From DASRBA01 sp036559665 (GTDB lineage: Bacteria; Myxococcota; Myxococcia; Myxococcales; Myxococcaceae): a DNA stretch of 8,899 bases. Below are positions 1 to 6,555 of the stretch, piece after piece. The stretch covers positions 1 to 8,899 of the forward strand of contig DATBSS010000730.1 in NCBI GenBank assembly GCA_036559665.1, written 5' to 3'. Each line of letters starts with the position of its first letter. Within the stretch, counting starts at the first letter, position 1. A model generated the notes under the pieces. The model saw nothing but the letters and a program-made list of their open reading frames with translations. It had not been told where the DNA came from and did no database searches. The translations under genes were made by a program, and so were the position numbers.

Positions 1-839
1 TCCGCGTCCGCGCCCTTGGCCACCGCCTTGCCGGCGATCGTCTCCACCGTCACCGCCGGGGCGGCGAGCGCCCGCACCTGCTCCGCGCCCATCCCCTCCA
101 CCGCCAGCTCCCAGTGGGGCGCGGCGGCGGAGAGCAGCTCCTGGGTGGTGCCGCGGCGGACGGCGCGCCCGCCCACCAGCACCGCCACCCGGTCGCAGAC
201 GGCCTCCACGTCCGGGATGATGTGCGTGCAGAAGAGGACGGTGGTCCCGCGCTGGCGTTCCGCGAGGATGATGTCCCGCATCAGCCGGCGGCCCACCGGG
301 TCCAGGCCGGAGGTCGGCTCGTCCAGCACCAGCAGCGAAGGCTTGTGGATGAGCGCCTGCGCCAGGGCCACCCGCTGGATCATCCCCTTCGAGTAGCGGC
401 GGACGAGGAGGTCCGCCGCGCGCTCCATCCCCACCACGCCCAGCACCTCCTTCACCCGGCCGTCCAGCTCCTTCCCGGAGAGGCCGCAGAGGGTGCCGCA
501 GAGCCGGACGAACTCGCGGCCGGTGAGGTACTCGTAGGGCGCGGGGTTCTCCGGGAGGAAGCCGATGCGCCGGCGCACCGACTCGTCGGCCGGCGGGCGG
601 CCGAACAGCGCCGCCTCGCCCGACGAGGCCTGCACCAGGTTCATCAGGATCTTGATGGTGGTGGACTTGCCGGCACCGTTGGGCCCCAGCAAGCCGAACG
701 CCTCACCGGGATGGAGCTCCAGGTCCAGGCCCTCCAGGGCGCGGACCTTCCGGTTCATCCAGAAGCCCAGCCGGTACGTCTTGGACAGTCCCCGGGCGAC
801 CACCGGCATCTCTTCGCTTCGCGCCGCTTCCGTGCCCAT
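1..839 (-). CDS. pilH: ABC transporter ATP-binding protein, PilH-like (3' end cut by window)
   Basis: This is the cytoplasmic ATPase subunit of an ABC-2-type transporter. About 279 codons are visible and the C-terminus lies beyond base 1. Motifs occur in the usual order: Walker A GPNGAGKST at residues 52-60, signature YSKGMIQR at 149-156, Walker B LLVLDEP at 169-175, D-loop SGLDP just after it, and the switch histidine H206 in CTHI. The Q-loop position reads GFLPEN, with Glu97 in place of Gln. The start is ATG at 839, 12 bases after the pilG stop. No clear Shine-Dalgarno precedes it, and Met11, which follows a purine-rich GAAGAG, is a possible alternative start. In Myxococcus xanthus an ABC ATPase (PilH) encoded downstream of pilA and pilG is required for type IV pilus biogenesis. 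The pilA-pilG-ATPase order here supports the same identity, and a permease (PilI) would be expected next. The ATPase family is certain; the PilH assignment rests on gene order. Confidence 0.85.
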   Translation of the reverse strand, partial: MGTEAARSEEMPVVARGLSKTYRLGFWMNRKVRALEGLDLELHPGEAFGLLGPNGAGKSTTIKILMNLVQASSGEAALFGRPPADESVRRRIGFLPENPAPYEYLTGREFVRLCGTLCGLSGKELDGRVKEVLGVVGMERAADLLVRRYSKGMIQRVALAQALIHKPSLLVLDEPTSGLDPVGRRLMRDIILAERQRGTTVLFCTHIIPDVEAVCDRVAVLVGGRAVRRGTTQELLSAAAPHWELAVEGMGAEQVRALAAPAVTVETIAGKAVAKGADA

Positions 840-851
840 CGCGCGACCCGC

Positions 852-1757
852 CTACTGGCCCTCTTCCAAGCTTGGCTCCCCGACGTAGCTCTTTTCGGCC
901 CGCGGGTCGAACAGCTTCAGCCGCAGGCCTCGCATGGAGCTGGAGACCGCTCGGCCCTTGAGGTCCAGGGAGATCTGCCCGCCGAGCGGGTCCACCGGCA
1001 GGGCCGGCAGGTCGCCGGACACCACCAGTTCCTCGATACCGAACGGGGCCCGGCCGTGGTGCGCCTGGAACGCCGCCACCCCGCGGTCCACCCGCTGCGG
1101 GACCTGCTCCAGCACCATCTGGTCGCGCCGCTGCTCCATCAACGCCTTCATCTCCGGGTCCGGCGCCCACTGCGCCAGCGACTCCACCATGGCCCGGCCG
1201 GCGTCGAACTCGCCCCCGTGCGCGTACATCCGCGCGGCGAGCGGGGCCAGGTAGCGGGGGGCGCCCGGCAGCCTGGCCGTCTCCGCCAGGAGATCTGCCG
1301 CCGCGCGGTAGTCCTTGCGGAAGTAGGTGAGGTTGTGGGCCAGCAGGATGCGCAGGAAGACGTGGCGCGGGTGGCGCTTCACGCCCTGCTCGAGGATGCG
1401 GGTGGACTCCCCGGTATTCTCCCAGCGCTCGCGCCCCAGGTTCACCGGGACGACCGACCCCGCGAACACGTAGAGGTACGTGAAGGCCGGGTCCAGGTCC
1501 GCCACCAGCTGCGCATAGTCGGCGATGTCCCGGTACTCCTCCACCGTCTGGGCCGAACCGGTGGCCTCGGTGGTCCGCACCCAGTAGTAGTCCGCCACCA
1601 TGGTCTGCTGGGCGGCGAAGAGCGCGTGGAGCAGCTCCGGGCGCGGGAGCAGCGGGGGCTGGTGCGGGCCCTTGGGCGGGCGCCGCGAGGGAGGAGCGGA
1701 GAGCAGCGCCACGACCGCGAGGCCCGCCGCGATGGCGATGCCGGGGACCGCTCGCAT
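852..1757 (-). CDS. pilG: PilG-like membrane-anchored helical-repeat protein of the pilus operon
   Basis: This 301-residue protein has a hydrophobic N-terminal segment (about residues 4-21, no lipobox cysteine) that should act as a membrane anchor or signal sequence. A Pro/Arg-rich linker follows to about residue 40. Next comes an Ala/Leu-rich helical region (about 41-225) resembling degenerate TPR repeats, for example RILEQGVKRHPRHVFLRILL and YRAAADLLAETARLPGAP. Most of the protein is therefore probably periplasmic. Residues 229-273 (AAFQAHHGRAPFGIEELV, then LPVDPLGG and GRAVSSS) resemble the C-terminal segment of type II secretion major pseudopilins. The ATG start at 1757 overlaps the stop of the preceding pilin (TGATG), implying translational coupling; an upstream in-frame start would lie inside the pilin gene. 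Its position between pilA and an ABC ATPase matches PilG of M. xanthus, an accessory factor for pilus assembly whose mechanism is poorly defined. The name rests on synteny and general architecture, not on a signature motif. Confidence 0.72.
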   Translation of the reverse strand: MRAVPGIAIAAGLAVVALLSAPPSRRPPKGPHQPPLLPRPELLHALFAAQQTMVADYYWVRTTEATGSAQTVEEYRDIADYAQLVADLDPAFTYLYVFAGSVVPVNLGRERWENTGESTRILEQGVKRHPRHVFLRILLAHNLTYFRKDYRAAADLLAETARLPGAPRYLAPLAARMYAHGGEFDAGRAMVESLAQWAPDPEMKALMEQRRDQMVLEQVPQRVDRGVAAFQAHHGRAPFGIEELVVSGDLPALPVDPLGGQISLDLKGRAVSSSMRGLRLKLFDPRAEKSYVGEPSLEEGQ

Positions 1758-2416
1758 CAGTCGCAGATCACGTCGTTGAAGATGTTGGCCGGGCTCCCGG
1801 CGGGGACGTTGTCCGCGTTGCCGCACCCGGGGACCGGCACCGCCACCGAATCCTTGGAGGTGATGTACCAGGTGTCGACGCCGGCCTTCTCGTTGTCCAC
1901 CGTGCCGGCGCCGATCATCGTGATGTTGCAGTCCGGGCAAACCCCGGGGCCGAGACCGGCATTGGGCGGAGTGGCCGGGTCCTGGCCGCCGCCGCCGCCG
2001 GGGAAGCTGGCGCCCCCCAGCGGCCCCGGGTTGGCCACCATCGTCGCCCCGTACTTGAAGGTGTCCACCAGGATGCAGGACTCGTTACCGGGCGGAGGCA
2101 GGCCCGGGTTCGACCGGTCCTGGCACGGCCCGGCGACGTCGCCGTAGTAGGCGTAGCGGTTGCCGCGCTCGGGCTGGAACCCCACCGAGTAGATGTTGGC
2201 CGTGTACTCTTCGTGGTCTGCGAAGTACGCGCGCTGAGCCACCCAGTACGCCTTCAGGCTCGCCTTCACCTCGCTCTGCTTCGAGCGCGCCTGGAAGCGG
2301 ATGAAGTTGGGAATGGCGATGGCGGCGAGGATGCCGATGATCGCGACGACGATCATCAGCTCGATCAGCGTGAACCCTCGCCCGCGAAATCGCGGGATGG
2401 CGGCGGCGGCTCGCAT
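1757..2416 (-). CDS. pilA: Type IV major pilin PilA, second copy (six-cysteine form)
   Basis: This is a structural subunit of type IV pili. It is a 219-residue prepilin with a 14-residue basic leader (MRAAAAIPRFRGRG) cut after Gly14 by prepilin peptidase, giving a 205-residue mature protein starting at Phe. Glu5 of the mature form, needed for assembly, is present in FTLIELMIVV. The hydrophobic helix alpha1-N is followed by ARSKQSEVKASLK and the myxobacterial PilA landmarks PERGNRYAYY, CPDCNI, DNE and a terminal CD. Mature cysteines are at 84, 100, 146, 149, 184 and 204; the 84/100 pair is absent from the other copy. A glycine run (PGGGGGQDP, mature 125-133) sits in the variable domain. The start is ATG at 2416, with GAGGG only two bases upstream, a cramped ribosome site that suggests modest translation. 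It lies 134 bases after the first pilin, behind a strong hairpin, and its stop overlaps the pilG start. The family is certain; whether it is a major or minor subunit in vivo is not known. Confidence 0.95.
   Translation of the reverse strand: MRAAAAIPRFRGRGFTLIELMIVVAIIGILAAIAIPNFIRFQARSKQSEVKASLKAYWVAQRAYFADHEEYTANIYSVGFQPERGNRYAYYGDVAGPCQDRSNPGLPPPGNESCILVDTFKYGATMVANPGPLGGASFPGGGGGQDPATPPNAGLGPGVCPDCNITMIGAGTVDNEKAGVDTWYITSKDSVAVPVPGCGNADNVPAGSPANIFNDVICD
2313..2365. repeat. 53-base perfect direct repeat in the pilin N-terminal helix (copy in second pilin)
   Basis: Identical to 3107-3159 at every base. It encodes most of the hydrophobic alpha1-N helix (IELMIVVAIIGILAAIAI). The protein is conserved, but third codon positions are identical too, unlike in the rest of the two genes. 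Confidence 0.9.
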
Positions 2417-2462
2417 GACCCTCGCTGGGAAGGGAAAAACAGACGGGTGCAGGAACGATCGA

Positions 2463-2491
2463 GGGGCGGCGAAATCATGGCTCGCCGCCCC
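2463..2491 (-). terminator. Strong GC hairpin between the two pilin genes (attenuator or mRNA stabiliser)
   Basis: On the transcribed strand, GGGGCGGCGA is followed by a 9-base loop and its exact complement TCGCCGCCCC, a perfect 10-bp stem. It begins about 60 bases after the first pilin's stop and ends 46 bases before the second pilin's start. The bases directly after the stem (TCGATCGTTCC) are not a proper U-tract; a TTTTT run occurs only about 25 bases later. It may therefore be a partial terminator or a 3' stabilising structure rather than a full stop. Either would raise the first pilin transcript over the downstream genes. Confidence 0.6.
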
Positions 2492-2550
2492 CCGGGTGTC
2501 ACGTGAACGACGGGCGCGCGCCTGGCCTGGGCGTGCTGCCCCTTGAACCG

Positions 2551-3195
2551 CTAGTCGCAGTTCACATCGTTATAGGTGTTGGTCGGCTGACCCGCCGGAG
2601 CAGGGTCGTCCGTCACCGCGCAACCGGCGGCGCCCGGCTGGCCCTTGGAGTCCTTGGTGCTCACGTACCAGGAGTCCACGCCGGCAACCTCGTTGTCCAC
2701 CTGGCCGCCCGCGGTCATGGTGATGTTGCAGTCCGGGCAGGTGTTCACGCCGGCGCCGAGGCCCGGAACGCCGGGGTCCTGGCCCAGGTTACCACCGTAG
2801 GTCGCGCCGCCCCGGAAGACCGGGTTGGCGGCCGCCTTCGGGTACTTGAACTTGTCCACCTCGACGCCGTTCTCGGCGCCCGTCGGGACCGGGAGGCCGG
2901 GGTTCTGGCGCACCTGGAGGTTCGGCGCGGCGCCGGCGTAGTAGGCGTAGCGGTTGCCGCGCTCCGGCGAGAAGCCCACGTCGCCGATCGCCTCGGTGTA
3001 GTAGTCCTTCTCCTGGAAGATCGACTTCTCCGCGGTGAAGAACGACTTGAGGTTGGCCTTCGCCTCGCTCTGCTTCGAGCGCGCCTGGACCTTGATGAAG
3101 TTCGGGATGGCGATGGCGGCGAGGATGCCGATGATCGCGACGACGATCATCAGCTCGATGAGGGTAAAACCGCGTTTGCGGAGCCTGGCGATCAC
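2551..3195 (-). CDS. pilA: Type IV major pilin PilA, first copy (promoter-proximal)
   Basis: This type IV pilus subunit is a 214-residue prepilin starting at GTG (3195), with a strong AAGGAG five bases upstream. Longer in-frame starts exist (up to 3354) but would run through the sigma-54 promoter and give an implausibly long leader. The leader is only nine residues (VIARLRKRG, first residue read as Met). Cleavage leaves a 205-residue mature pilin beginning FTLIELMIVV, with Glu5 present. Shared landmarks with the second copy are ARSKQSEAKANLK, PERGNRYAYY, CPDCNIT, DNEVAGVDSWY and a terminal NDVNCD. Mature cysteines are at 144, 147, 183 and 204. Being first after a sigma-54 promoter, with the better ribosome site and a hairpin behind it, this copy is probably the abundant pilin. 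Adhesion, twitching or social motility are the usual roles of the family. A pseudopilin is less likely, because the C-terminal domain is PilA-like. Confidence 0.96.
   Translation of the reverse strand: MIARLRKRGFTLIELMIVVAIIGILAAIAIPNFIKVQARSKQSEAKANLKSFFTAEKSIFQEKDYYTEAIGDVGFSPERGNRYAYYAGAAPNLQVRQNPGLPVPTGAENGVEVDKFKYPKAAANPVFRGGATYGGNLGQDPGVPGLGAGVNTCPDCNITMTAGGQVDNEVAGVDSWYVSTKDSKGQPGAAGCAVTDDPAPAGQPTNTYNDVNCD
3107..3159. repeat. 53-base perfect direct repeat in the pilin N-terminal helix (copy in first pilin)
   Basis: Partner of 2313-2365, in the same orientation and 794 bases away. Such a repeat could support recombination that deletes one pilin or makes a hybrid. Confidence 0.9.
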
Positions 3196-3200
3196 GGACA

Positions 3201-3206
3201 CTCCTT
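3201..3206 (-). promoter_or_regulatory. Ribosome binding site that decides the first pilin's GTG start
   Basis: On the minus strand AAGGAG stands five bases before GTG at 3195-3193. Another GTG two codons earlier overlaps the AAGGAG itself and cannot be used with it. The site therefore fixes the start and gives a short, basic prepilin leader. Confidence 0.85.
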
Positions 3207-3235
3207 GGTTCGTGTTTGAAAGGGTGCTGCGTACT

Positions 3236-3251
3236 AGCAAACGGCCCGCCA
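3236..3251 (-). promoter_or_regulatory. Sigma-54 (RpoN) promoter of the pilin operon
   Basis: The minus strand reads TGGCGGGCCGTTTGCT. This matches the -24/-12 consensus TGGCACG-N4-TTGCW in the invariant GG and GC pair, their 10-base spacing, TGGC, the G at the end of the -24 box, and TTGCT. Transcription would start near base 3225, leaving a 5' leader of about 30 bases containing the AAGGAG. In M. xanthus and Pseudomonas, pilA is transcribed by sigma-54 RNA polymerase under the PilS/PilR two-component system, so the element is where it should be. No competing sigma-70 promoter was seen. Confidence 0.85.
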
Positions 3252-3346
3252 CTTTCGAACGCCGATGCGGCGCCTGGAATGTCGCGGGATTGACGAGACA
3301 TCCACTCATATCCCGACCTGCGGGAGGTGGCAAAAGTCGGCGCTGT

Positions 3347-3365
3347 GCTGACAAATTTTGTCAGC
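3347..3365. promoter_or_regulatory. 19-bp perfect dyad, candidate enhancer (PilR) binding site
   Basis: GCTGACAAA, one central base, then TTTGTCAGC forms a perfect inverted repeat with 9-bp arms, centred at 3356. That is about 131 bases upstream of the predicted sigma-54 start site, within the usual range for an upstream activator site of an enhancer-binding protein. It overlaps the stop codon of the preceding gene (TGA at 3363-3361). As RNA the A/T-rich centre would leave only a short stem and there is no U-tract, so a protein-binding operator is favoured over a terminator. PilR as the ligand is inferred from the context. Confidence 0.55.
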
Positions 3366-6300
3366 GCTGCGATGGCGGAGGCGGCGGGGTGGGCCTCAAG
3401 CCCTGATCGAACGACATCGGGATCATGGCCAGCCAGGCGTCGAAATCCCGCTCGGCGGCGGCCGCGCGCGCGTCGCCCGCGCGCCGGTAGCACTGGAGGC
3501 GGGCGCCCAGGACCGACGCGTTGAAGGGCGGCCAGGGCTCCATGGGCGCCAGCGCTCGCACGCAGGCCTCGGCCGACCCCTCGCGCAGGGCCAGGTCGAA
3601 GCGCCGGCCGGAGCGGAGCTCGTTCACCAGCCCGATGGCGAAGGGCTCCTCGAGCGCGCGCAGGAGCGGGACCGTGGTGGCCGGGCTCTGGCGCGAGAGG
3701 AACGAGGCCATCACCAGCCCGGCCTCGGCGAGCCTCGGGGTGGCCCACGGATCCGTCCGCATGGAGAGGAACGCCCCCTCCAGCGCCTTGGCGGCCTCCT
3801 CCGGCCGGTTCTGAGACCTGCGGAGCTGTGCGAGCAGGAGTGAGGCATCCACGGGTGCCTGGGGTCCCAGCCGGTCCAGGTAGGGGATCGCCGCGTCGTC
3901 GCCGGCCACCGCCAGGACCTCCGCCGCCATCGACAGCTCCGCCGCGCTCTTCGGCGCCCGTCCGAGCGCCTGGAAGGCCGCCGCCGCGCCCCCGGTGTCG
4001 CGGTGGAGGTACAGGCGCCACGGCGCGGACGCCTTGAGCTCCGCCTCGCTCAGCCCGGGCGCCATCAGCGTGCGCCCCTCGTAGGCGAAGTAGGCGGCCC
4101 GCGCGAGCTGCACCTCGCTCCAGTCCAGCTGGCCCTGCACCTCGGCCCGGCCCTCCCCGCGCGCCAGCGCCAGCGCCATCAGGTCCCAGGTGCTGAAGGT
4201 GCTGCGCTGGCCGAGCTGCCGGCCGAAGCCGAACTCGATGATCATCCGGTCGTCGGTGTTCACCTCGCCGCCGGTCTGCTGCACCGCGCGCGCGAACGCC
4301 GGGCCCGCCAGGCAGTGCGAAAGGACGCTCTCCGCCGTGTCCGCGCGCCAGGTGTCGAAGAGCGCGGTCTTGTACGGCTCCTGCTGGAGCCGCCGCCGGA
4401 GCTGCTCCACGTCGTGGCGGAGCGGTTGCTTCGAGGCGAGGAGGATGAGGTCGCCCGCGCCCACCTCCCAGGTCTCCACCCAGGGGAACACCTCCGTCAG
4501 CGTGGCGTAGACGGTGCGCATGGTGGCGGCGTCGACCTCGTACGCCTGCAGCCACTGCGCGAAGAGCGCGCCGTCCGCCATCCGGTCCGAGAGCGCGCGG
4601 TAGTACTCGACGGTGAAGAGGCTGGCCACCCCCGCCCGGTACGGGTTGGAGGGCTCCGCCATGATGACGTCGTACCTGGTGCTGCCGGTGAGCACCACCT
4701 CGCGCGCGTCGGCGATGGTGAGCGTGGTGCGCGGCTTGTCGCGGGTCCACCGGCTGAGCGGTCCGCACAGGAGCGCCACCTTCTCCACGGCGCGCTCCAG
4801 CTCGACGACGTCGACCTCCAGGCCGGGGACCTCCGAGAGCCAGCCGGCGGAGGACCCGGTGCCCAGGCCGACCACCAGGGCGTGGCGCGGCTCGCCCGGG
4901 TGCATCAGCGCGCCCAGCAGCCCGCCCATGATCATGGTGGACGCGTCGGAGCGGAGCTCTCCGTCGCTCTTGCCGTTGACGATCAGCGCGTAGCTGGCGC
5001 CGTCCTTGACCGCCACGCTGCTCTCCAGCCCGTCCTCCTCCCAGACCAGCACCCGGCGGTTGCCGCGGACGAGGTCCTCGATGTCCGCGGCGGACTGCGT
5101 GGAGTCCGCCGCGGTCCGCCCGGCGCCGATGCCGCTGTGGCGCCAGGCGGCGGTGGGCCCCAGCGCGCCGAGGAGCCAGACCGTGGGGACCAGCAGCGCG
5201 GCCGGCGCCGCCAGCGACCTCCAGCGCGGACCGGGGGAACGGAGCCCCAGCGCCACCGCCACCGCGCCGAGGAGCGCGAGCGCCACCGCGGTGAACCGCC
5301 ACAGCGAGGGCGCGCCCAGCAGCGGGAGGAGACCGAAGCCGCCCGCCAGCGACCCCACCACGGAGCCCGCGGTGTTCCACGCATAGGCCAACCCCACCTG
5401 CCGGCCGATCTCCCGGCGCCCCTTTCCCAGCAGCGCGATCAGCAGCGGGAACTGGTAGCCCGCCACCAGCGCCGCCGGGAAGACCACTACCGCGGCGATG
5501 GCGCTCCAGCCCAGCGCGAACCCGCCGAAGCCGAAGGCGCCCAGCTTGCGGAGGAAGAGCGCGGCCACCGCCAGCCGGTCGCCGATCGCGAAGGGAGCGG
5601 CCACCGCCAGCGCTTCCAGCAGGCAGGTGACGGCGAACGTCGAGAGCGCCGGACGGTTGTTGGTCTGGCGGCCGTAGAGCGCGCCGCCGATGCCGATGCC
5701 CAGCAGCGCGAAGGAGAGGATGAGGCCGAAGGTGAAGACCGTCCCGCCGAGCAGCGGGCCCAGCATCCGGTACCAGACCACCTCCAGCAGGAAGAACGCG
5801 AAGCCCACCACCGCGGCGGCGACGAGGACGAAGCGCGTGGGGGCCGCGACGGCCCCGGCGGGGTCCTCTGCGATGGGGGCGGGCGTGGTGGCCGGGGGAA
5901 GTCCCGTCTCCCAGCTCCGGGAGAGGACGCGCGCCACCATCGCGACGAGGAGGTTCACCAGGCACGCGGTCCAGAGCGTCTGGCGGGTGCCCAGGGCCTC
6001 CAGCAGCACGAAGCTGGACAGGAACGCGCCCGCCACCGCGCCCATGGTGTTCGCGCCGTAGAGCAGGCCGAGACCGCGGCGCTGGGAATCCTCGTCACTC
6101 TGGGCCGCCCGAACGACGGCAGGGAGCGTCCCGCCCATCAGCAACGTGGGCGGCGCCAGCACCAGGGCTGCCAGCACCAGCCGCAGCGCGGTGCCAAGGA
6201 CGGCGCCCATCGCCGACTGACCGCCCAGGCCCAGGTACGCGGCGCGCACCAGCCAGAGCAGGCCCGGCGTGAGCGCGGTGGTCAGGGCGATGCCGATCTC

Positions 6301-6555
6301 GAGGCGCGCGTAGAGCCAGAGCGGGCGCGAGGTGCGATCCGCCCGCGGGCCCCAGTAGACGCTTCCCACGCCGAGGCCGCCGATGAAGATGGCGAGCACC
6401 GCCGAGGTGGCCAGCGTCGACGCCCCGAACACGAGGCGGAACTCGCGGAACCACGCCACCTGGTAGATGAGCGCGCACAAGCCGGAGCCGAACAGCAGCG
6501 GTGCGAGCTTCCGGGGTGTGGCGTGCATTGGGCTGGGGACAGTAGTCGAGGTCAT
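3361..6555 (-). CDS. Fused multi-pass membrane / spermidine-synthase-like protein with helical C-terminus (downstream paralogue)
   Basis: This 1064-residue protein is of the fused MFS/spermidine-synthase type. Residues about 15-470 contain many hydrophobic segments (roughly a dozen, for example LAPLLFGSGLCALIYQVAWF and LVLAPPTLLMGGTLPAVV). The helix-rich part ends in the linker AAWRHSGIGAGR. Residues about 500-710 form a Rossmann domain like polyamine aminopropyltransferases: NGKSDG at 527-532, the nucleotide-binding loop GLGTGSSAGW at 563-572, the acidic strand VDVVELE at 581-587, DAREV at 616-620 and AEPSNPY at 633-639. In true spermidine synthases the last motif carries a catalytic Asp (DSSDP-like); here it is EPSNP, as in many fused homologues, so aminopropyl transfer is doubtful. 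Residues about 820-1040 are Ala/Leu-rich helices resembling TPRs, ending in a Pro-rich tail. ATG at 6555 overlaps the preceding paralogue's stop (ATGA), suggesting coupled translation; Met10 is an alternative start. Substrate and role are unknown. Any link to the adjacent pilin operon is by position only. Confidence 0.88.
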   Translation of the reverse strand: MTSTTVPSPMHATPRKLAPLLFGSGLCALIYQVAWFREFRLVFGASTLATSAVLAIFIGGLGVGSVYWGPRADRTSRPLWLYARLEIGIALTTALTPGLLWLVRAAYLGLGGQSAMGAVLGTALRLVLAALVLAPPTLLMGGTLPAVVRAAQSDEDSQRRGLGLLYGANTMGAVAGAFLSSFVLLEALGTRQTLWTACLVNLLVAMVARVLSRSWETGLPPATTPAPIAEDPAGAVAAPTRFVLVAAAVVGFAFFLLEVVWYRMLGPLLGGTVFTFGLILSFALLGIGIGGALYGRQTNNRPALSTFAVTCLLEALAVAAPFAIGDRLAVAALFLRKLGAFGFGGFALGWSAIAAVVVFPAALVAGYQFPLLIALLGKGRREIGRQVGLAYAWNTAGSVVGSLAGGFGLLPLLGAPSLWRFTAVALALLGAVAVALGLRSPGPRWRSLAAPAALLVPTVWLLGALGPTAAWRHSGIGAGRTAADSTQSAADIEDLVRGNRRVLVWEEDGLESSVAVKDGASYALIVNGKSDGELRSDASTMIMGGLLGALMHPGEPRHALVVGLGTGSSAGWLSEVPGLEVDVVELERAVEKVALLCGPLSRWTRDKPRTTLTIADAREVVLTGSTRYDVIMAEPSNPYRAGVASLFTVEYYRALSDRMADGALFAQWLQAYEVDAATMRTVYATLTEVFPWVETWEVGAGDLILLASKQPLRHDVEQLRRRLQQEPYKTALFDTWRADTAESVLSHCLAGPAFARAVQQTGGEVNTDDRMIIEFGFGRQLGQRSTFSTWDLMALALARGEGRAEVQGQLDWSEVQLARAAYFAYEGRTLMAPGLSEAELKASAPWRLYLHRDTGGAAAAFQALGRAPKSAAELSMAAEVLAVAGDDAAIPYLDRLGPQAPVDASLLLAQLRRSQNRPEEAAKALEGAFLSMRTDPWATPRLAEAGLVMASFLSRQSPATTVPLLRALEEPFAIGLVNELRSGRRFDLALREGSAEACVRALAPMEPWPPFNASVLGARLQCYRRAGDARAAAAERDFDAWLAMIPMSFDQGLRPTPPPPPSQR
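5588..5723. repeat. Near-identical 136-base segment shared by the two tandem paralogues (copy 1)
   Basis: This stretch pairs with 8764-8899 at a constant offset of 3176 bases with only three mismatches by eye. It codes for the membrane helix around LLGIGIGGALYGR and the TNNRPALSTFAVTC segment. Flanking DNA toward the 3' end of the genes is clearly more diverged, so the identity is patchy. Confidence 0.85.

Noticed and set aside
114..2147. 677-codon open frame on the plus strand
   Set aside because: It lies opposite the pilH, pilG and second pilin genes, which carry clear protein motifs. Its translation is low-complexity (Arg/His/Gln/Ala-rich), typical of antisense frames in very GC-rich DNA.
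2417..2550. A second sigma-54 promoter for the second pilin
   Set aside because: GG and GC pairs at near-correct spacing occur by chance in this GC-rich stretch, but none has TTGC at the -12 box.
1757..3195. Pilins as Geobacter-like conductive nanowire subunits
   Set aside because: Those are short, truncated pilins of about 60 residues. These have full-length cysteine-containing C-terminal domains, and aromatic content alone does not support conductivity.
2551..3354. Longer first-pilin start at 3354
   Set aside because: It would place the sigma-54 promoter inside the coding region and give a prepilin leader of more than 60 residues. GTG at 3195 has a well-placed AAGGAG.
2789..5965. 1058-codon open frame on the minus strand
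   Set aside because: It is out of frame with the fused membrane protein and the first pilin and runs through the sigma-54 promoter region. The translation is Arg/Gly/Pro-rich with no recognisable domain.
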